From Mytilus galloprovincialis (taxonomy: Eukaryota; Mollusca; Bivalvia; Mytilida; Mytilidae): a stretch of 64,000 bases of DNA. The notes below the pieces were generated by a model. That model was not told the DNA's origin. It searched no databases and saw nothing but the letters and a program-made list of their open reading frames with translations. The translations under genes were made by a program, and so were the position numbers. The stretch spans positions 10,510,441-10,574,440 of the forward strand of contig NC_134838.1 of assembly GCF_965363235.1 (NCBI RefSeq), written 5' to 3'. Of the stretch, positions 39,136-51,729 are shown piece after piece. Every line of letters begins with the position of its first letter. The stretch's first letter is position 1.

Positions 39136-39975
39136 CTGACATATTATCTCATGTTGGCATCTGATTTTACTCACACATGTATATACATTGCACCTTTTAT
39201 GCTCAAACTCCTAAACCAAGTTGACAATGACCACTTCATTGACCAAAAAAAACTAGGTGGTATGATTGACAATGAAACAACTATCCACCATAGGATAAAT
39301 GACGTTAATGTAAGGAATACCATAGGTCCCGTATAGCCGTCAATGATGAAGAACACTATCGTATGTTCAATGTTAACTGACCCTCATTTGACAAAATATC
39401 AAACAGTCAACTAGCATTCAGTTAGTACTCTCAAATGATTCAGATCTGTACTACTTCAGTACTTGTCTTTTTTGTTGTTGTTAAGGATGCAAATTTACTT
39501 GACAGTTAATAGAAAAACAAGACAGCAATCATTTAATGGCCGGGTTAAAAGTGATTGAGAGCTTCCAATCACCTCACTATCATGGGACAGTAAAAAACAC
39601 ACATTTACTGCAACCTCCTTCAAAGCCAATTACAACTTACCGATACATCATGTGCTCAAAGCTAGCCTTTTGGCATGCCATTTAACTAGGTTCAACCCTT
39701 CATTTGTGTTTTATTAAAATATCCTGTACCAAGTCAGGAAAATGGCCATTGTTATATTGTAGTTCGTTTCTGTGTGTGTTACATTTTAATGTTGTTTTTT
39801 TGCTGTTGTGTTGTAGTTCTCCTCAAATATTTGATGTGTTTCCCTCAGTTATAGTTTGTAACCCAGATTTCTTTTTTTTCTCAATTTATGAATTTCGAAC
39901 AGCGGTATACCACCGTTGCCTTTATTTGTATCAATCAGCGTACACTACTTTTTTTTTACTCGTGTTATTCTTAAT

Positions 39976-40915
39976 CATTCTAATATGACGTGCTTCTTTC
40001 GCTTTGTAAACAACACCGTGATAAAATTCTCCATATATCTATACTTAGCGCAGACTCAGAGATATACATAATAATGGCTGTTACGATATACTTCCCACGT
40101 AAATCCACATGTAATGGAACCTATTTGAAAATCATTTGCCGATTTTATTGTTTTAAAAATTGCAGTTAAAAAAATACCAAATAACTCTTATTTTGATGCA
40201 TAATAAAAAGAAGCAATGCATAAGAGCTCGGAAAAATCAACAAAATAAAAATAAAATAAAATTCCGCGAAAGTCTTTTAATTATTTTGACGCATTTAAGT
40301 CATTTCAAAACATGACGTCATACAAATGAAAACTCTACAGTTGAACGTTTTCTGATACGTGAACCATCGAAATTCGTATAATATTGTATTAACGTTGATT
40401 TGTAAGGTAGGTTTTGTTTTGTTTTCTATTCTATTGCATATTTCGCATATTAAATTATTTTACTGATTTCAGCAATTCAACATGGCGGCTCCTTAGTTAC
40501 GAAATGTCAACTTTAGTTTCGAAGGTAGCTTACGAGAAAAACATGTGAATTAAAAATGGTAAATGTTGGATTTGAGAATTTAAAGAATTAAACAGATTTT
40601 TTTCTAGCGGTTATTCACGAAACAATCCATGCAAGCTACAGATTTTATGAATGTTTGAGCTTTTTTGAACCGGGAGTAAAAAAAAGAACAGCCACACACA
40701 CAGCATGTCTACCATCGCTTCAGTTTTTTAATGACCGTATTTGTCCTAATAGAATCGAAATAATTCATGGAAGCCATAGATTGTTGGAAATTTACACATG
40801 GCCTGGGCCGTGATATTCGTTAATTTTATCCCTCGTCAACGCTCAGGATAAAATTCGAATATCACGGCCCAGGCCATGTGTAAATTTCCAACAATCTATG
40901 GCTTCCATGAATTAT
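39976..40915. mobile_element. 940 bp insertion with 8 bp target duplication
   Basis: TTCTTAAT at 39968-39975 is repeated at 40916-40923. The mirror site on the R2 side (about 10255-10280) lacks the insertion. The right end is a perfect foldback (listed separately). The left two thirds (39976-40756) is non-coding and not recognised. An 8 bp duplication would fit hAT-type elements, but I see no clear terminal inverted repeat across the whole insert. Confidence 0.6.
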
Positions 40916-40918
40916 TTC
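40757..40918. repeat. Perfect 63 bp inverted repeat (foldback)
   Basis: Arms 40757-40819 and 40856-40918 are exact reverse complements. Inside the 36 nt spacer a further 10 bp (AATTTTATCC/GGATAAAATT) can pair after a 2 nt bulge. The resulting hairpin is about 73 bp long, and perfect arms imply recent formation or gene conversion. Confidence 0.95.
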
Positions 40919-42209
40919 TTAATTATACACCACTATTTTGCAATTTACCATATAATTCTTCTAATTACACCAGACAAAAAAGATCAAGACAAAACATACA
41001 GCCATAAACAGGGCTGAAATTGCAATAAAATTCAAACCAGAGGCATGTTTATTATGTATCCGTTCATACCACCAAAAACTTTAAAAGAATTTATATTTTA
41101 TCCATGCACATTGAATCTTTTATCAATATCAGCCGTCCTGTTTCGAGCAACTAGTAAAATCGAAATCTAATAGCCGATTTAAATACGTGGCCAGCCTGAC
41201 TTCATAAATATCCTAACATAACACACAATATACATAGTATTACGTAGAAATATGGCATACGCCTTGTGGAAATATACATCTACTTTGTATTTCTTAGTTG
41301 AACATTTAAAAAAAATCTTTGCAATGTACTGTTTTTGATCACCATTTGTTTCTTATTACAAATTACAAAATAGAAATTATCGAATTCATGTTTTTTCTCA
41401 TAAACTGTATCTAAGCCACTAAAATATACATGTAACACGGACATATGCACATAGATAGATGGAGCCATTTTTTTTGTAAATTCAAAAAAAGGATAACGTA
41501 GATCACACACTGGATTAACCAAAGGTGTATATGTTCAATGAAATGTCAAAACAATATTTTGAAAATGAGAAGTGAACAAATGAAATTCTAGCATTGAATC
41601 ATATAATTTGCGACTAGGCGAATGTCCCCTTCAAGCCAATCAATTCTGATCTGAAACAGTCATTTTGATCAGATTTTTATTTTCAGTCTTTAAGTTATTT
41701 GTAAGATTCATTAAATGCAGTTAATTCAGTATTGTTCAGACAGATTGATTACATATAAATAAGATATATTCAGTTTATATTCAGACTGTTCAGTTATCAT
41801 TGATACTAACATGTACACATCAACATCATACGGAGTTGTCTAAATAGAAAATAAACAGCTGTGATTGATAGCAAAGTTTCTGAACAGTACCATTCGCCTT
41901 AATAGATCATGTTAGGATCAAAACGACCGTTTAATTCATCTAAATAGTAATCAAAGGTACCAGGATTTTAATTTAGTTCACCAGATGCGCATTTCGTCTA
42001 CATAAGACTCATCAGTGATGCTAATATCAAAATTCACACAAAAGAAAAAAAAGAATTAAAGAAACAGGAATTTAACATACAGTTGTTTCCAAAGCAACTT
42101 CTGAAATTTTCAAGATTTCATGAGAAAATCTGTAAGCATATATATATATCCTTCCGTCCAAATCCGTTTTAACACTTTTCCTTTTTAAAACACATACATA
42201 GATATAAGA

Positions 42210-42830
42210 AGATGTGGTATGAGTGTCAATGTATCCTAGTAACAATTCGTAAAAGTTAACCATTATAAGTACGTTATACCACACAGAGCCTAGGTTCATA
42301 CCTAACAGCAACCTATAAAGGCCCCAAAATGGCTAGCGTAAACCATTCAAACAGGATAACCAACAAACAAATGCAGCGAGTTTTAACGTTTTTTAAAGAT
42401 GACAACCTTCATCATGTTCACCCTAACCTGAATGTAAAATCATACCATAGAAAGACACACATACACAAAATATCAATTAAAATAGCTTAACTCACCCAAA
42501 AGACATCTTAACAAAATCAAGTACACATACACTAAACATATGATTTTATCCCGAATTAAATTGTAAATAAAATAGCAACATGATTTAGGTAAACAAGTAT
42601 AATTTGAAACGTTATAAATGTCAACCTTCTATGCAGTATTTGGTAATAAAAGTAAAATTACGTTTATTCATAATGTGAGTATTGTTTGAAAACTGCCAGT
42701 GTAAATAATTTATGCACTACGAAGTTAGTACTTCTTGTCTCTAACAAAATATAAAGATTAAAAATAAACCTGATATAACTCTTTATTTAAAAGTAAAAGT
42801 ATGCTCGAAAACAGATTTGTATCAACTATT
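42210..42830 (-). mobile_element. Retroelement fragment related to 62460-63990
   Basis: Matches the sequence at 62480-62690 and 63563-63960 without the insert that splits that copy. On the minus strand a short frame (VNFYELLLGYIDT) is the same as in the RT element at 61972-62559. The RT core itself is absent. Confidence 0.6.
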
Positions 42831-44204
42831 GTAAGTACTGGCGGCCTTTTAATTTCGTATCATGTTGCCTGTTTTCGTGTGTCTGATGGTTTATAGATAC
42901 CTCCTGCGTTTTTTTCGAACTGAGGGTCTAAATGTTTATGGATATTTTTTTAATTTGTTTCTAGAACAGTGGGTCTAAATGTTTATTGCGACTTTCTGAT
43001 TTTTCAAATTGACGTTCTTTCTCTAAAAAGTTAAATAACAAAGTAACAAACTTCTTATCAATTTCGTATCGGAAAGTCCCTTATGAAGTGTCGTAATTTC
43101 TCCTATTTGTTCTGAATGTAAAAGGGAAATGTGATAAATCATATACAGAAACACTTGATTGTTTGTTTCGTCATTATGTTATCTTGTTTGTACTGTTGCA
43201 AGGAAGCTAATAAATGAATTCGACGATTGTCCATATGTTTTTTCTTCATAATTGTATTATTTCCTTTGAATATAACACATCAGTAATACTGTTATGTAAC
43301 CTCAAAACAAATTTGTTATATAATTTTATGTTTTACACCAAATACGCGATATTCAAAAGAAGCGGCAACACATGGCAACTTATATTCAGAATCATGTGTC
43401 TAAGGTGTTCTACACATCGTGACCATGTGAACTTAGGCCGCGTTCAGATTAACCTAACTTTGGTGTTGTGTTTGTGTAACTCACACGTAAACTAAACACA
43501 ATTACGTTCCCATTGATAAAACTTAATGTTTACATGTAGTTTCAATCATGTTTTGTCCTCATGCAGTCGATAGGCAATTTAAGCCTTGTGTAGGTTAAGT
43601 GTTCACAAAACTAGGCATTTAGAACTTTAATTTTACCAAGTATATTTTAGGAAGGAACGATATTTCTTAACAAAAATGATATTCATAACAATTATTAATA
43701 AAGTTCTTTACAGAAATATTTGTCTAAACGTGATATACTTATTTGTTATAAAAAAAACTCTTTAAGTAGCTTTATTAACCTCTTATCAAGACTCAAAGCT
43801 TTATTATTGCCGAACACATATTTCATTTGAAAAGGCCTTCCCGAATCAACTGGACGTACACGGGAATATTTGCCACTAGTCTTTACTCAAATAACGATTA
43901 AATAAATGCATTACTAAAAAAGTGTGAGGTAAATTGTATTGTTTGTCTAGTATCTCCGATCCGTTAAAATACACATAGAAATTAAAAAAAGCATATACAT
44001 CTCTCTTTGATAAATACTCCGTGGAGAAGAAATATCATTTGAAAGAAACAGAAAAGATAAAAATGAAGCGATCCCTAATATCTTAATCCTTTTTCTTCGT
44101 CTGTGAGCACTCTGCTGCAGCCTACGTTTTCTAGTGCGTAATCGTGACACCTTCAGTATCTTTAAACTGCTACAAATGTCAAAATGGCTTTCATAAAGGA
44201 GCCA
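42831..44204. other. No gene recognised
   Basis: AT-rich sequence continuing from the retroelement fragment. Short open frames at 43214-43495 (plus) and 43947-44150 (minus) have no recognisable motif or splice context. Confidence 0.4.
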
Positions 44205-44670
44205 GTGGTGTAAATAATTATCAAAGGTACCAGGATTATAGTTTAGTACGCCAGACGCGCGTTTCGTCTACATAAGACTCTTCGGTGACGCTCATGTCAA
44301 AATATTTATATAGCCAAACATGTTCAAAGTTGAAGAGCATTTGGGATCCAAAATTCCAAAAAGTTGGGCCAAATACGGCTAAGGTAATCTATGCCTGGGA
44401 TAAGCAAATCCTTAGTTTTTCAAAAAGTTTAGAGTTTTGTATACAGGAAATTTATAAAAATGAACACTTTATTGATATTCATGTCAACACCGAAGTGTTG
44501 ACTACTGGGCTGATGATACTCTCAAGGACGAAACGTCCACCAGCAGTGGCATCGACCCAGAGGTGTAAATAGTTATCTAAGGTACCAGGATTATAGTTTA
44601 GTACGCCAGACCCGTGTTTCGTCTACAGTGACGCTCATATCAAAATATTTATAAAGCCAAACATGTACAT
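44205..44670 (-). mobile_element. Abundant mussel short element, one and a half copies
   Basis: Same family and linker as 38526-39135 (GTACGCCAGACGCGCGTTTC at about 44247; linker at 44478-44570). It is outside the gene duplication, so it inserted independently. Confidence 0.6.
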
Positions 44671-45599
44671 TACATTTAATTAAATGTAAACATGCGTTTT
44701 GTTTGAACACGGCCTTATATATTCAATCAAAAGCAATGTGCAGGTAATGTTATATAACAAAGCATACAAAGGATATTCTTATATAGTAAATGTGTTATCG
44801 TCCTGAATATACAAGTACATATTTAATATATATCACTGGGCGTTTCAAACACTATTAAAATCAATCAATCATTTTATCGATCAATAAATCAAATTACGGA
44901 AGCCGTTGTTTATACGTTAAAGAAAAAACTACCACGATATTGCTGGTGTCAAGCAATCATATATTCAATGATATGATATATGGGGTATATGGCAAGGAAA
45001 CAGCAACCAGAAAAAGTCAGACTATATGATTTGCACATTAGTTCATCGTATGTTTATGAGACAATTTGGAAATCCTTGATATTTTAAAAGTTATGTTTAT
45101 ACACGACTTCGAAAAATTATATCTTCCCAGTATAATGCTTTTAATTACATTACGATTATTGTGAAACCAAATACAAATCCATATTTATATATTAGCAAGC
45201 ATAGTTCATCATATCATGACGTTGTTGTCTTGTTGGACTGATAATATTATAAGGAATGTAATATAACTTGGTTTTACTAATTAAATGATTTCCTTTAAAA
45301 GTCGATTCTCATTAAACATGATTCAGGTAAAATAAAAGTACATTGTCACTTGGTATCACATATCCACTTGATTGTCTACCAGTATGCAATGCAGTAGTAA
45401 GTTACACAGTCTATGAATAAGACAAAATCAAGACAGTTGTGTAGGAATCAACAATTATCAAATTATAAGTAATTGTTTTCGACTCAGATCAAATATGTTG
45501 TGAATATCAGGTATTTGAAAAAAACAATGGTTTCGTTTGATCAATTCGCAATGTGTGGGAAAGATATCATTCACTGTAGTACATTATGTACTGTTAGAA
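44671..45599. other. No gene recognised
   Basis: AT-rich unique-looking sequence without open frames of note or clear repeats. Confidence 0.4.
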
Positions 45600-45789
45600 G
45601 TTTGCTTGCAGTCAATTCAGTATTCTAATGCAACAACGTTTGTAACGTTCATTTTGATTGGATAACGTCACTTTCTTACATGGCATCAATTGACAATTGA
45701 TGCTATGGGACGTACGCGCAAGCGCAGACGGCATATCACAGATTTTAAATACATGTTTTAACGTTGTTTTCTGTCAGTTTTACTAGAAT

Positions 45790-45956
45790 GGAGATAACAA
45801 TATTGTATTTTAAGCTCCGACGGCATCAATTTGGGATTTGATGGTCGCAAATACCCGTTTACTGTCTCTGCTAACGCGTCGCCAGTAAACTTAATGTGCG
45901 ACCATCAAATCCCCATTTGATGACGTCGTAGCTTAAAATACAATACAGTTATCTCC
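45790..45956. repeat. Imperfect 167 bp foldback
   Basis: Arms of about 74 bp starting GGAGATAAC and ending with its complement (GTTATCTCC), with several mismatches, and a loop around CTAACGCGTCGC. The layout is similar to the perfect foldback at 40757-40918, but the sequence is different. Confidence 0.8.
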
Positions 45957-46467
45957 TAATTGTTCTTTATCTTTTCAGACAGTTAGTATGATGTGGATGT
46001 ATACATGTTAAGAACAGTTACTGAACTTTCAAAACATAAACTGAACAGATCTTAATTAATTGTAATCAATATATTTGAACACTACTGAATTTACGGCTTT
46101 GCATGCTAAACTATTTCAATTTTCAAAAAGACTGAAGATATAAAATTATTTATCATACCGGCTTTTGAAGAAGATCAAAATCTGATAAAATGACAGTTTC
46201 AAACTAATTTGGCTGACAAGTAAGGGACATTCACCTAGTTATGGATTATTAACAGATTTGATTTATGGTTAGAAATTCATTATTTTTCCATTGAATTATT
46301 CATTTAAACATCGGTTAATTTGATATTTTGTTGTACAAAAAGAACGCTGGTTTATCTAGTGTGTTTGTAACATTATACTTCCTTGTGAATTTACAAAAAG
46401 GATCTATTTGTACATAATGTCGAACATGTTCATATTACATGTATGTTAGTGGTTTAGGTGCAGTTAA

Positions 46468-46998
46468 GGTAGATTCATGGTTTATCGCCATCTTGGATTG
46501 TGCAATCACAGTACAAAATCAGTCTAATTATTTGCCCAAATCTGCAAATTTGGAGACATTTATTATTTAAAATATTCAAACAAATATCAATTTTTTTTTT
46601 TTTTTTTAAATCATTCTTTTTAAATGAGCCATTTAAGAGAGATAACTCTTTTAGTACACAATTTATACTTAGCTTATAGGAATTTTTTTTATTTTGACTT
46701 GTAGCAAGAAAAATAGTTCGATGACACCATGTTTTCTTTTTATTTTCTTTAAACATATTATGAAATCTATCGTCTCACAATTTATTTCAAAATTTTATCT
46801 CATAGAATTTTTTTATGCACACTAATGTGCTTTTTCATGAACAAACTAACCATTTAGGAAATTTTCAACGACTCATAGCTGGAAAAATAGCACAATGACC
46901 TATACTTTTTATTATATTTTTGAAAAAAGCATATAAAATTCTTCATTTTGGCAAATTATTAGAAAACTCTGTCTCAAAAAATATACTTATGATCTACC
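46468..46998. mobile_element. 531 bp TIR element at TTAA
   Basis: Starts GGTAGAT and ends ATCTACC, flanked by TTAA on both sides (46464-46467 and 46999-47002). The target site and GGT-starting ends resemble the 5.3 kb element at 22086-27400. Non-coding. Confidence 0.65.
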
Positions 46999-49049
46999 TT
47001 AAATAACATTATTGTTGTAAGAAATATGACGTGATCAGAAAACAATCTAAAGTTGTGATATGCTTTGAATTTTGATTTTTCGGAATACACAAAAAGATGT
47101 TGATTTTCTTTTCAACAGGTGAACAAGGAGTATGTTATAGTTCTACATATTACTATGTATACTCTATGCTGCTATAGGATATTAACGAAGTCTTTGGTGG
47201 TATTGATTTCTGCATATTAAATTCCGAAGCTATTACATTTATCTGCTGGAAAGAGGACGGCTGATATTAATATAAAATATAAATAGATGTAAGTGTGTGG
47301 TGGTATGAATGGATGCATAAAAAACATTACTCTGATTTAAATTTATTGTCATTTCAGTAATATTCATGGCTTTATGTTTTGTCTTGATCTTTTATGTTTG
47401 GTTTAATTCGAAGGGTTTCATGGTAAATTGCAAATTTTTATAGAACATCACGAGTATAAAATATTGCACGCTGACTGATATAGCAGCCTAGCTTGGCGAA
47501 CATGATGTATCGATTAGTTGTTGTTGTAAGAAGCTTTCAGTAAAATTGAGTTCTTGATATTTCACTGTGAGATGATTAGGCAACGTTTCATCCTTCCATA
47601 TAGTGATTGTTGTCATATTCGTTTGTGTTTGTTGGGTGCTTTTTTTGTTGTTTACTGTTACAATTGAAATAAGTCAATAATTTAAATGTTTTGCTTGTAA
47701 ACCTTGTTTGGCTGTGAGATCATCAGACATTGTAATTAAAACTGATATTTCAATTCATTAGGTAGGCGGGATAACCGTCTGTTTACTTTAGCTCACTATG
47801 GCTTCCAAAAGTGTAATATTAAGGTGGTATCCAAAACCTTGACTTATATTAATTTGGTTCGTTTAATTTTCATTTTCGTTGATCACATAGCAGTTTGACA
47901 AACACTTATTTTTGATCATTGAGAAGCTTAATATTTAATTAACAATACAATGTGATTAAAACGTGTAGGTGATTTTTAAAGAGTGCTCTCCCTGTAGTGT
48001 TAGTAATATTAATTTCAACCAAGAATGATCGCATATATAATGTGGATTCCGTATAATTGTTATGAATGACACCAATTTGACATCTACATTGGTAACCAGT
48101 ATATAAATCAGAGTTAATCTGCGTAATGTAAATAAACATCAGTAAGAAAAATGTTGGTTTTTTTTAAACTTATTTATATTTAAAAAATGAACGAAAAACA
48201 AATATGTAACACATAAACAAACGACAACCACTTAATTACAGGCTCCTGACTTGGGGCAGGCACATACATAAATAATGTGGCGGGGTTATGAACTGTTCGA
48301 AACTTTGCTTGCAGTCAATTCAGTACTGTTCTTTATTTTTTGAGACAATTAAGTATGATGTGGATGTATACATGTTAAGAACAAAACATAGACTGAACAG
48401 ATCGTAATTGATTGTAATCAATAGGTTTGAACACAACTGAATTTGTGGCATTGGGTGAGTGTTTCAATTTTCAAAAAGGGCTGAAAATAACTGAAATTGT
48501 TTATTATTCTGTCTTTTAAAGAAAACAAAATCTGATAAAATGACAATTTTCAAATCAAATTGACTGATAAGTAGGGGATATTCACTTAGTTACGAAATAT
48601 TGACCAGATTTTGATTAAGTGTTATGATTTCATTTTTTGTTGTACAAATTATTCATTAAAACATCGGTTAACTTGATATTTATTTGTATATAAAACAGAA
48701 CGTTGGTTTATCCAGTGTGTTTGTTAAATTATACTTCCGTATGAATTAACAATAATGGGGTTCATGTTCATCTGTTCATGGTACATATATTTTAGTGGCT
48801 TCTGAACAGTTAAAAAGAAATACAAACATGAGTTAGTTTGTTTTAAGAAATTTAACGTGATCAGAAAACAAGACAATATTGTAATTTTTTTTTAATGTTT
48901 AATTTATGAATACAAAGAAGATGTTTATTTCCTTTCAAACGGGTTCACAAGGTGTATGGCATAGTCTTACGTATTTCTGTGTATATGCTATGCTACTTTA
49001 GGATATTTACAAAGTCAGTCAAGATATTGAAATCTGCTTATTAAATTAA

Positions 49050-49085
49050 CCCTAACCCTAACCCTAACCCTAACCCTAACCCTAA
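49050..49085. repeat. Interstitial telomeric array, six CCCTAA units
   Basis: Six perfect CCCTAA hexamers. TTAGGG is the telomere repeat of most molluscs. It lies inside the diverged 3-prime flank at a point where the aligned R2 sequence has about a dozen unrelated bases. Confidence 0.95.
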
Positions 49086-50872
49086 AGTTTGAAGAGTTTA
49101 GTTGCTGGAAACAGGACAGCTGACATTAATAAAAGATCTAATGTATTATTGTTCATTCATAACATATGAATTCATTAAAGTGTTATTGAGACTGACATCT
49201 ATATTCAATTGGTAGGCGGAATAACAGTCTATTTACTTTAGTTCATTATATTTTTTAGGTGCAAGAACTCATTTAAACTCTTGATTTGCATGCTTTATTA
49301 TTTCAACAGTAAGTAAAGCAGACCGTTGGTTTCTTTGTTTGACTGTTTCACATTTTGTCATGTCAAGGCCAATTAAAGTTGAACATACGGTATGAGTTTT
49401 GTTCATGATTGACGGCAAAACGGGGACCTATGGTATTCCTTACATTAACGTCACTTGTCCCAAGGTGGATAGTTGTTTCCTTGTCAATCTTACCACCTGA
49501 TCTCTTCTTCGTCCATTACTTGGACACTGTCAGCTGGTTGACCATCATCTCAAATGTTGAGAGTTTGTGCTCGAAAGGTGCAATGTTTACACAGGTGTAC
49601 GTACAAACAGATGCAATTATAAGAGAATAGTTCGGTTTCCATCATATAAATTGCTGTCAGTTACATCATCAATCAATTTAATTAGTTGTCATTCACATGC
49701 AAATTCACTTTCAAACGCATATCTTCCATTTTTCATCTGACCTTGTGCTTTCTACAGGCATGGTACTCGTAGCCATAAATCGTGCTTTAAAAACAAAAAC
49801 TCAATCTGATTAAAAATAATAAATCTGAAACTGACTTGATTTCTTGATTGACCACATATTTTTACGTATGGAGGACGTGTTTTCAAAACACACTCTGTAT
49901 TCGTATGGGAACCAACTGTATTCCGCTTTTTGCCGAATTGTCCCTTAATTCATATGAGTCTAGGTTGGTTACCGATAATAATATTCAGTATACTACACAT
50001 ATAAATATAACTATCAGCTAATACATAGAACGTAGTACCGGGTACCAACATAATATGAGTCTGACTTCATACAGAAATTTCGTAGAAAAATGTAAACAAA
50101 TAAGAAGCTTCATTTAACTCTCTTTTCCGGTTTGTATACGTAGATGACATATGTATAAAAAAAAACTCGGCCAATTTTAGCTATTATTCGATGTTCATAT
50201 TTTTTTTAGCGAAAATTTCGCGGACTGATGTGCTCGTCTTTGACAACAATACAAAGTGACGTCAAACGGTATTGTATCTATTCGACAATGAGAAATCCAA
50301 AACTGCTTAGTCAGCTGTAAAAGGTCCAAAATGACCAAGGACTCACAGGCATACTTATATATATGCATTCGGTGTACCATGTTAACATCGACTCAGAATG
50401 TGATAACATTGGATAAAAAGAACATTTTGTGGGTAAAAGAGTGTGAGTTTTTTAAAACTTATTATTGAATTTGATAATATGTTAAAATATCTAACGTTTT
50501 TATTAAAACGAAACAGCCAAATGGCATCTTACGTACTGAGTAAGTTGCTGTATTTGTCCTACAATAATCAAAGATAATCCGTGGCAGCCGTAAATCTGTT
50601 TTCATTTAGCAATGAATTAGACATTTATAATCGTATTTTAAGCTTCGCTTTTCCTTGTGAAAAAAATGCCCAACCTATGGTTCAATGAATGAATGAATGA
50701 ATGAATGAATTAATTGTTACACGAACACCCTAAAATATAAATGTACTTAGATCGCCAGTTTTGATTAACGATATCTTCTACGTCATGGTATAAACATATT
50801 AAATTAAGGTTAAAAATAAGGATAAAAATGTTGCAATTGATTACGTATGTACACGAACAGCCTAAAATATAA

Positions 50873-51729
50873 ATGTGCATAGATCAAATAGCCAGTTTAG
50901 GTTTACAATATTTTCTCATCATGACACAAACATATGAATCTGCGATGTGCATAGATCAAATGGCCAGTTTAGGTATACAATATCTTCTCGTCATGACACA
51001 AACATATGAATCTGCGATGTGCATAGATCAAATGGTCAGTTTAGATATACAATATCTTCTCATCATGACACAAACATATGAATCTGCGATATGCATAGAT
51101 CGAATGGCCAGTTTAGGTATACTATATCTTCTGACATGACACAAACATATGAATCTGCGATGTGCATAGATCTAATGGCCAGTTTAGGTATACAATATCT
51201 TCTTACATGACACAAACATATGAATCTGCGATGTGCATAGATCGAATGGCCAGTTTAGGTATACAATATCTTCTTACATGACACAAACATATGAATCTGC
51301 GATGAGCATAGATCGAATGACCAGTTTAGGTATACAATATCTTCTTACATGACACAAACATATGAATCTGCGATGTGCATAGATCGAATGGCTAGTTTAG
51401 GTATATAATATTTTCTTACATGACACAAACATATGAATCTGCGATGTGCATAGATCGAATGACCAGTTTAGGTATACAATATCTTCTTACATGACAAAAT
51501 CATATGAATCTGCGATGTGCATAGATCGAATGGCCTGTTTAGGTATACAATATCTTCTTACATGACACAAACATATCAATCTGCGATGTGCATAGATCGA
51601 ATGGCTAGTTTAGGTATACAATATCTTTTCGTCATGACACAAACATATGCATCTGCGATGTGCATAAATCGAATGTCCAGTTAAGGTATACACTATCTTC
51701 TCGTCATGATTCAAACATATGAATCTACG
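50873..51729. repeat. 70-72 bp minisatellite, array 3 (about 12 units)
   Basis: Outer units are 72 bp (24 codons, open in one frame). A run of central units has lost 2 bp (TTCTTACATGACAC instead of TTCTCGTCATGACAC) and is 70 bp. This is the longest of the arrays; each sits at the same place in a palindrome arm. Confidence 0.9.

Larger units (their letters stand above)
38200..42145. other. 3-prime flank of F1, inverted copy of the R2 flank; no gene
   Basis: Mirror image of 9001-12024, carrying the same repeats inverted: paired short elements at 38526-39135, one at 39150-39360, one at 39685-39960, and an end at 41942-42040. It has one large extra insertion at 39976-40915. Homology with the R2 side stops in a short TA run at about 42139-42150. 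Confidence 0.65.
45600..49756. other. Two diverged copies of the gene 3-prime flank; no gene
   Basis: About 45600-47760 and 48290-49756 each align, in the orientation of the R2 side, with parts of 9280-11885. Examples are GAAACTTTGCTTGCA, the stretch around GGACGGCTGATATTAATA, and GACGGCAAAACGGGGACCTA at 49410. They are more diverged than the R2 and F1 flanks, so they are older. Neither carries the gene itself. Confidence 0.55.

Noticed and set aside
46475-46756. 93-codon Lys-rich open frame
   Set aside because: Lies within a non-coding TTAA element and includes a poly-Lys run from a T-rich tract.
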